A stretch of 7,514 nucleotides of DNA from Acidimicrobiia bacterium (GTDB lineage: Bacteria > Actinomycetota > Acidimicrobiia > Acidimicrobiales > Ilumatobacteraceae). The notes below the pieces were generated by a model, which made no database searches, was not told where the DNA came from, and saw nothing but the letters and a program-made list of their open reading frames with translations. The DNA lies in assembly GCA_013811855.1 (NCBI GenBank), contig JACCUL010000042.1, forward strand, positions 1 through 7,514, read 5' to 3'. Every line of letters starts with the position of its first letter. Positions within the stretch are counted from its first letter, which is position 1. Positions 5,806-7,514 of the stretch are shown here, piece after piece. The position numbers and the translations under genes were made by a program.

Positions 5806-6834
5806 GTGCCGCCGGGGATCGATGTCGACCCGGTGTCGGCGTGGCTGGTCGAGCACGTCGAGGGGCTGGCCGCACCGTTCCGGTTCGAGCCGATCGGCGG
5901 CGGACGGTCCAACCTCACCTACCTCGTCACCGACGACAGTGGCCACACCGTCGTCCTGCGCCGGCCACCGCTCGGCTCGGTGCTGGCCACGGCCCACGAC
6001 ATGGCCCGGGAGCACCGCGTCATCGCCGCGCTGGCGCCGACCGCGGTGCCGGTGCCGGACGCGCTCGCCGTGTGCACCGACGACGCCATCTCGGGCGCGC
6101 CGTTCTACGTGATGAGCCACGTCGAGGGAGTGGTGCTCGACAGCCAGGCCGCCGCCGCCGACCTCGCCACGGACGTCCGGCGGCGCGTCGCCGAGGATCT
6201 CATCGACGTGCTCGCCGATCTCCACGCCGTCGACGTCGACGAGGTCGGCCTCGGTGATCTGGCTCGTCGCGACGACTACGTCGAGCGCCAGCTCAAGCGC
6301 TGGAGCCGGCAGTGGGCCGACTCCAAGACGCGCCAGCTCCCGGCGGTCGAGGAGGTCGCGGCGCGGCTGGCCCGACGGATCCCCGCGCAGCGCGGCGTGG
6401 TCGTGGCCCACGGCGACTACCGGCTCGGCAACTGCCTGACGAACGTCGACGCGGGGCGGATCGCCGCCGTGCTCGACTGGGAGCTGTGCACGCTCGGCGA
6501 CCCGCTGGCCGATGTCGGGTACCTCGGCGTCACCTGGACCGATCCCGACGCCGGCGGCGGCCGTCACAACGATCCGAGCGGGTTGGACGGCTTCCCGACC
6601 TACGCGGAGCTGCTCGAGCGCTACGCCCGCCGGACCGGTCGGGACGTGTCGGGCGTCGCCTACTACGTCGCCTTCTCGTCGTGGCGGCTGGCCGTGATCA
6701 GCGAGGGCGTGTACGCCCGCTACCTCCACGGGGCGATGGGGGACGGTCCGGCCGAGGACGTGCTGGACACGTTCCGCCAGAACACCGAGGACCTGGCGGC
6801 AGGTGCGCTCGCCGCACTCGAGCAGCTGGCGTAG
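5806..6834 (+). CDS. Phosphotransferase family protein (APH / ACAD10-11 N-terminal kinase-like)
   Basis: A cytosolic kinase-fold enzyme expected to transfer the gamma-phosphate of ATP to a small molecule; the true substrate is unknown. The 342 aa show an N-lobe with a glycine-rich loop IGGGRSNLTY (30-39), VVLRRPP at 49-55 (R52 where kinases have Lys, which I recall as usual in this subgroup), and E69 as the likely helix-C Glu. The catalytic loop is HGDYRLGN with D204 and N209, and the metal-binding D224 lies in VLDWE, followed by LGDPLADVGYLG. This layout matches the domain at the N-terminus of eukaryotic ACAD10/ACAD11, which is linked to hydroxy-acyl metabolism, and is unlike true aminoglycoside-resistance enzymes. 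Resistance should not be inferred. The GTG start lies 6 bases after a TACGTT -10 element; the next possible starts would cut into the N-lobe. It stands alone: a hairpin separates it from the NlpC/P60 gene, and it is convergent with the oxidase, 13 bases apart. Confidence 0.88.
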   Translation: MPPGIDVDPVSAWLVEHVEGLAAPFRFEPIGGGRSNLTYLVTDDSGHTVVLRRPPLGSVLATAHDMAREHRVIAALAPTAVPVPDALAVCTDDAISGAPFYVMSHVEGVVLDSQAAAADLATDVRRRVAEDLIDVLADLHAVDVDEVGLGDLARRDDYVERQLKRWSRQWADSKTRQLPAVEEVAARLARRIPAQRGVVVAHGDYRLGNCLTNVDAGRIAAVLDWELCTLGDPLADVGYLGVTWTDPDAGGGRHNDPSGLDGFPTYAELLERYARRTGRDVSGVAYYVAFSSWRLAVISEGVYARYLHGAMGDGPAEDVLDTFRQNTEDLAAGALAALEQLA

Positions 6835-6842
6835 CGTGCTCG
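6819..6842 (+). terminator. Hairpin overlapping the phosphotransferase stop codon
   Basis: CGAGCAGCT (6819-6827) pairs with AGC (6833-6835) and TGCTCG (6837-6842), with one bulged G (6836) and a 5-base loop. The stop codon (6832-6834) lies inside. It is the only structure in the short gap between two convergent genes, so it may help end one or both transcripts. It is weaker than the two main hairpins, and coding constraint or chance could explain it. Confidence 0.35.
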
Positions 6843-6847
6843 CTCCC

Positions 6848-7514
6848 TCACACGAGCCAGGCGGCGGGGTCGACGGGGGCGCCCAGGCCTGACCGGTCCA
6901 GCGCGAACCCGTCGTCGACCGCCAACGAGGGATCGAGGGCGAGCGCGCTGGCGGTGCGCCCGAACCACGAGGCGAACTTGAACCCGTGGGCCGCGCCAAG
7001 CGCGACGACCACGTTCGGGTGGTCGGCGACGCGATCGAGCACGAAGTCCCGGTCGGCGGTCAGCGTGTACAGGCACGTCGACGTCTGCCGCGCTGGTCCG
7101 ACGAGGTCGCCGAACAGCTCGCGCACGAACGACGTGAGACGTCGCTCGACCGGCTCCTCCGGCTCGAACCCCCGTTGGTCGGGGTCGACGGGCGGGCCGC
7201 CGCAGTCCTCGGACGCCTTGATCGTGTCGGCCAGGCCGTACTCGGGGAACCCGTAGTAGCTGGGGTTGTCCATCCAGATCCACACCGGGAAGGCGCCGGG
7301 GCGGAACGGGGTCGGGTCGGCGACGGCGAAGTACGTCACCTGGGCCAGCTGGACGTACAGCGGCAGCCCGACGCCGAGCGGTGCCACCAACCGCTCGGTC
7401 CAGGCGTCGGCGGCGAGCACGACGGCGTCGACCCGCGTGCGACCGTCGTCGGTGACGATGTCCACGCCGTCGGCGCCGGGCTCGGCGGCCAACACCGGCG
7501 TGCGGTCGCGCAGG
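6848..7514 (-). CDS. FAD-dependent amine oxidase, monomeric sarcosine oxidase-like (N-terminus beyond the window)
   Basis: C-terminal 221 codons of a DAO-fold flavoenzyme. The frame is open to the right edge, so the start and the N-terminal FAD-binding GxGxxG lie outside; starting at the GTG 7495 would leave an enzyme without its dinucleotide fold. The expected reaction is oxidation of a secondary amine or N-methyl amino acid to an imine, with reduction of O2 to H2O2. Resemblances to monomeric sarcosine oxidase (MSOX): VVLAADAWTERL (usually AAGAW), YGFPEYG followed by a Lys that may match the oxygen-activating K265, TCLYTLTADRDFVLD whose Cys (7073-7075) aligns with the cysteine that binds FAD covalently, then HPNVVVALGAAHGFKF. 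MSOX H269 seems to be replaced by an acidic residue, so sarcosine itself may not be the substrate; N-methyltryptophan or another amine is possible. It is convergent with the phosphotransferase gene. Confidence 0.85.
   Translation of the reverse strand, partial: LRDRTPVLAAEPGADGVDIVTDDGRTRVDAVVLAADAWTERLVAPLGVGLPLYVQLAQVTYFAVADPTPFRPGAFPVWIWMDNPSYYGFPEYGLADTIKASEDCGGPPVDPDQRGFEPEEPVERRLTSFVRELFGDLVGPARQTSTCLYTLTADRDFVLDRVADHPNVVVALGAAHGFKFASWFGRTASALALDPSLAVDDGFALDRSGLGAPVDPAAWLV

Noticed and set aside
5806..6834. Aminoglycoside resistance gene
   Set aside because: It has the shared kinase fold, but the motif context (VLRRPP, LDWELCTLGDP) is that of the ACAD10/11-like group, which is widespread in actinobacteria and not tied to resistance.
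5653..6999. 448-codon minus-strand open frame across the phosphotransferase gene
   Set aside because: It runs through two gene ends and the 5737-5773 hairpin and has no domain; the plus-strand frame has full kinase motifs.
1..7514. Defence system, prophage, insertion sequence, CRISPR array or biosynthetic cluster
   Set aside because: I found no transposase, integrase, nuclease, terminal inverted repeats around genes, spaced direct repeats or synthase modules, and base composition is even throughout. The window looks like ordinary core genome.

Overview
The window is very GC-rich (third codon positions are almost all G or C) and reads as chromosomal DNA of a high-GC actinobacterium. Class Acidimicrobiia is my best guess, from the style of the proteins and of the intergenic regions, but no marker here proves it. 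It holds seven protein genes, no RNA genes, no mobile elements and no CRISPR array. It looks like core genome rather than an island, and I found no convincing new multi-gene system.

Layout, left to right. (1) 85-923, plus strand: a two-gene unit made of a 59-codon ORF that I do not recognise and a Nudix CoA pyrophosphatase (NudL family). Their stop and start codons overlap as TGATG. (2) 983-2735, minus strand: a small secreted or membrane-anchored protein followed 13 bases later by a pyridoxal-phosphate aromatic-L-amino-acid decarboxylase. The decarboxylase is convergent with the Nudix gene across a structured hairpin. (3) 2851-4413, plus: guaA, GMP synthase, divergent from the small membrane protein, with a TTG start. 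(4) 4493-5704, plus: a secreted coiled-coil NlpC/P60 peptidoglycan hydrolase. (5) 5806-6834, plus: a kinase-like phosphotransferase of the APH / ACAD10-11 N-terminal type. (6) 6848 to the right edge, minus: the C-terminal part of an FAD-dependent, monomeric-sarcosine-oxidase-like amine oxidase.

The genes do not form one pathway: CoA turnover, amine synthesis, GMP synthesis, cell-wall remodelling, small-molecule phosphorylation and amine oxidation. The two firm couplings are positional: the 59-codon ORF with the Nudix gene, and the small membrane protein with the decarboxylase.

Two non-coding patterns recur. First, a TAnnnT-like -10 hexamer lies 6-11 bases, often exactly 8, before the likely start codon of five transcription units, and none has a clear Shine-Dalgarno sequence. 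This points to leaderless or near-leaderless mRNAs, including a leaderless TTG for guaA. Second, gene ends carry long-stem, short-loop hairpins without a T-tract. The best are 926-977 (14-bp stem, internal loop, GAAA tetraloop) and 5737-5773 (16-bp stem, 5-base loop). In both, G-U pairs favour folding as plus-strand RNA.
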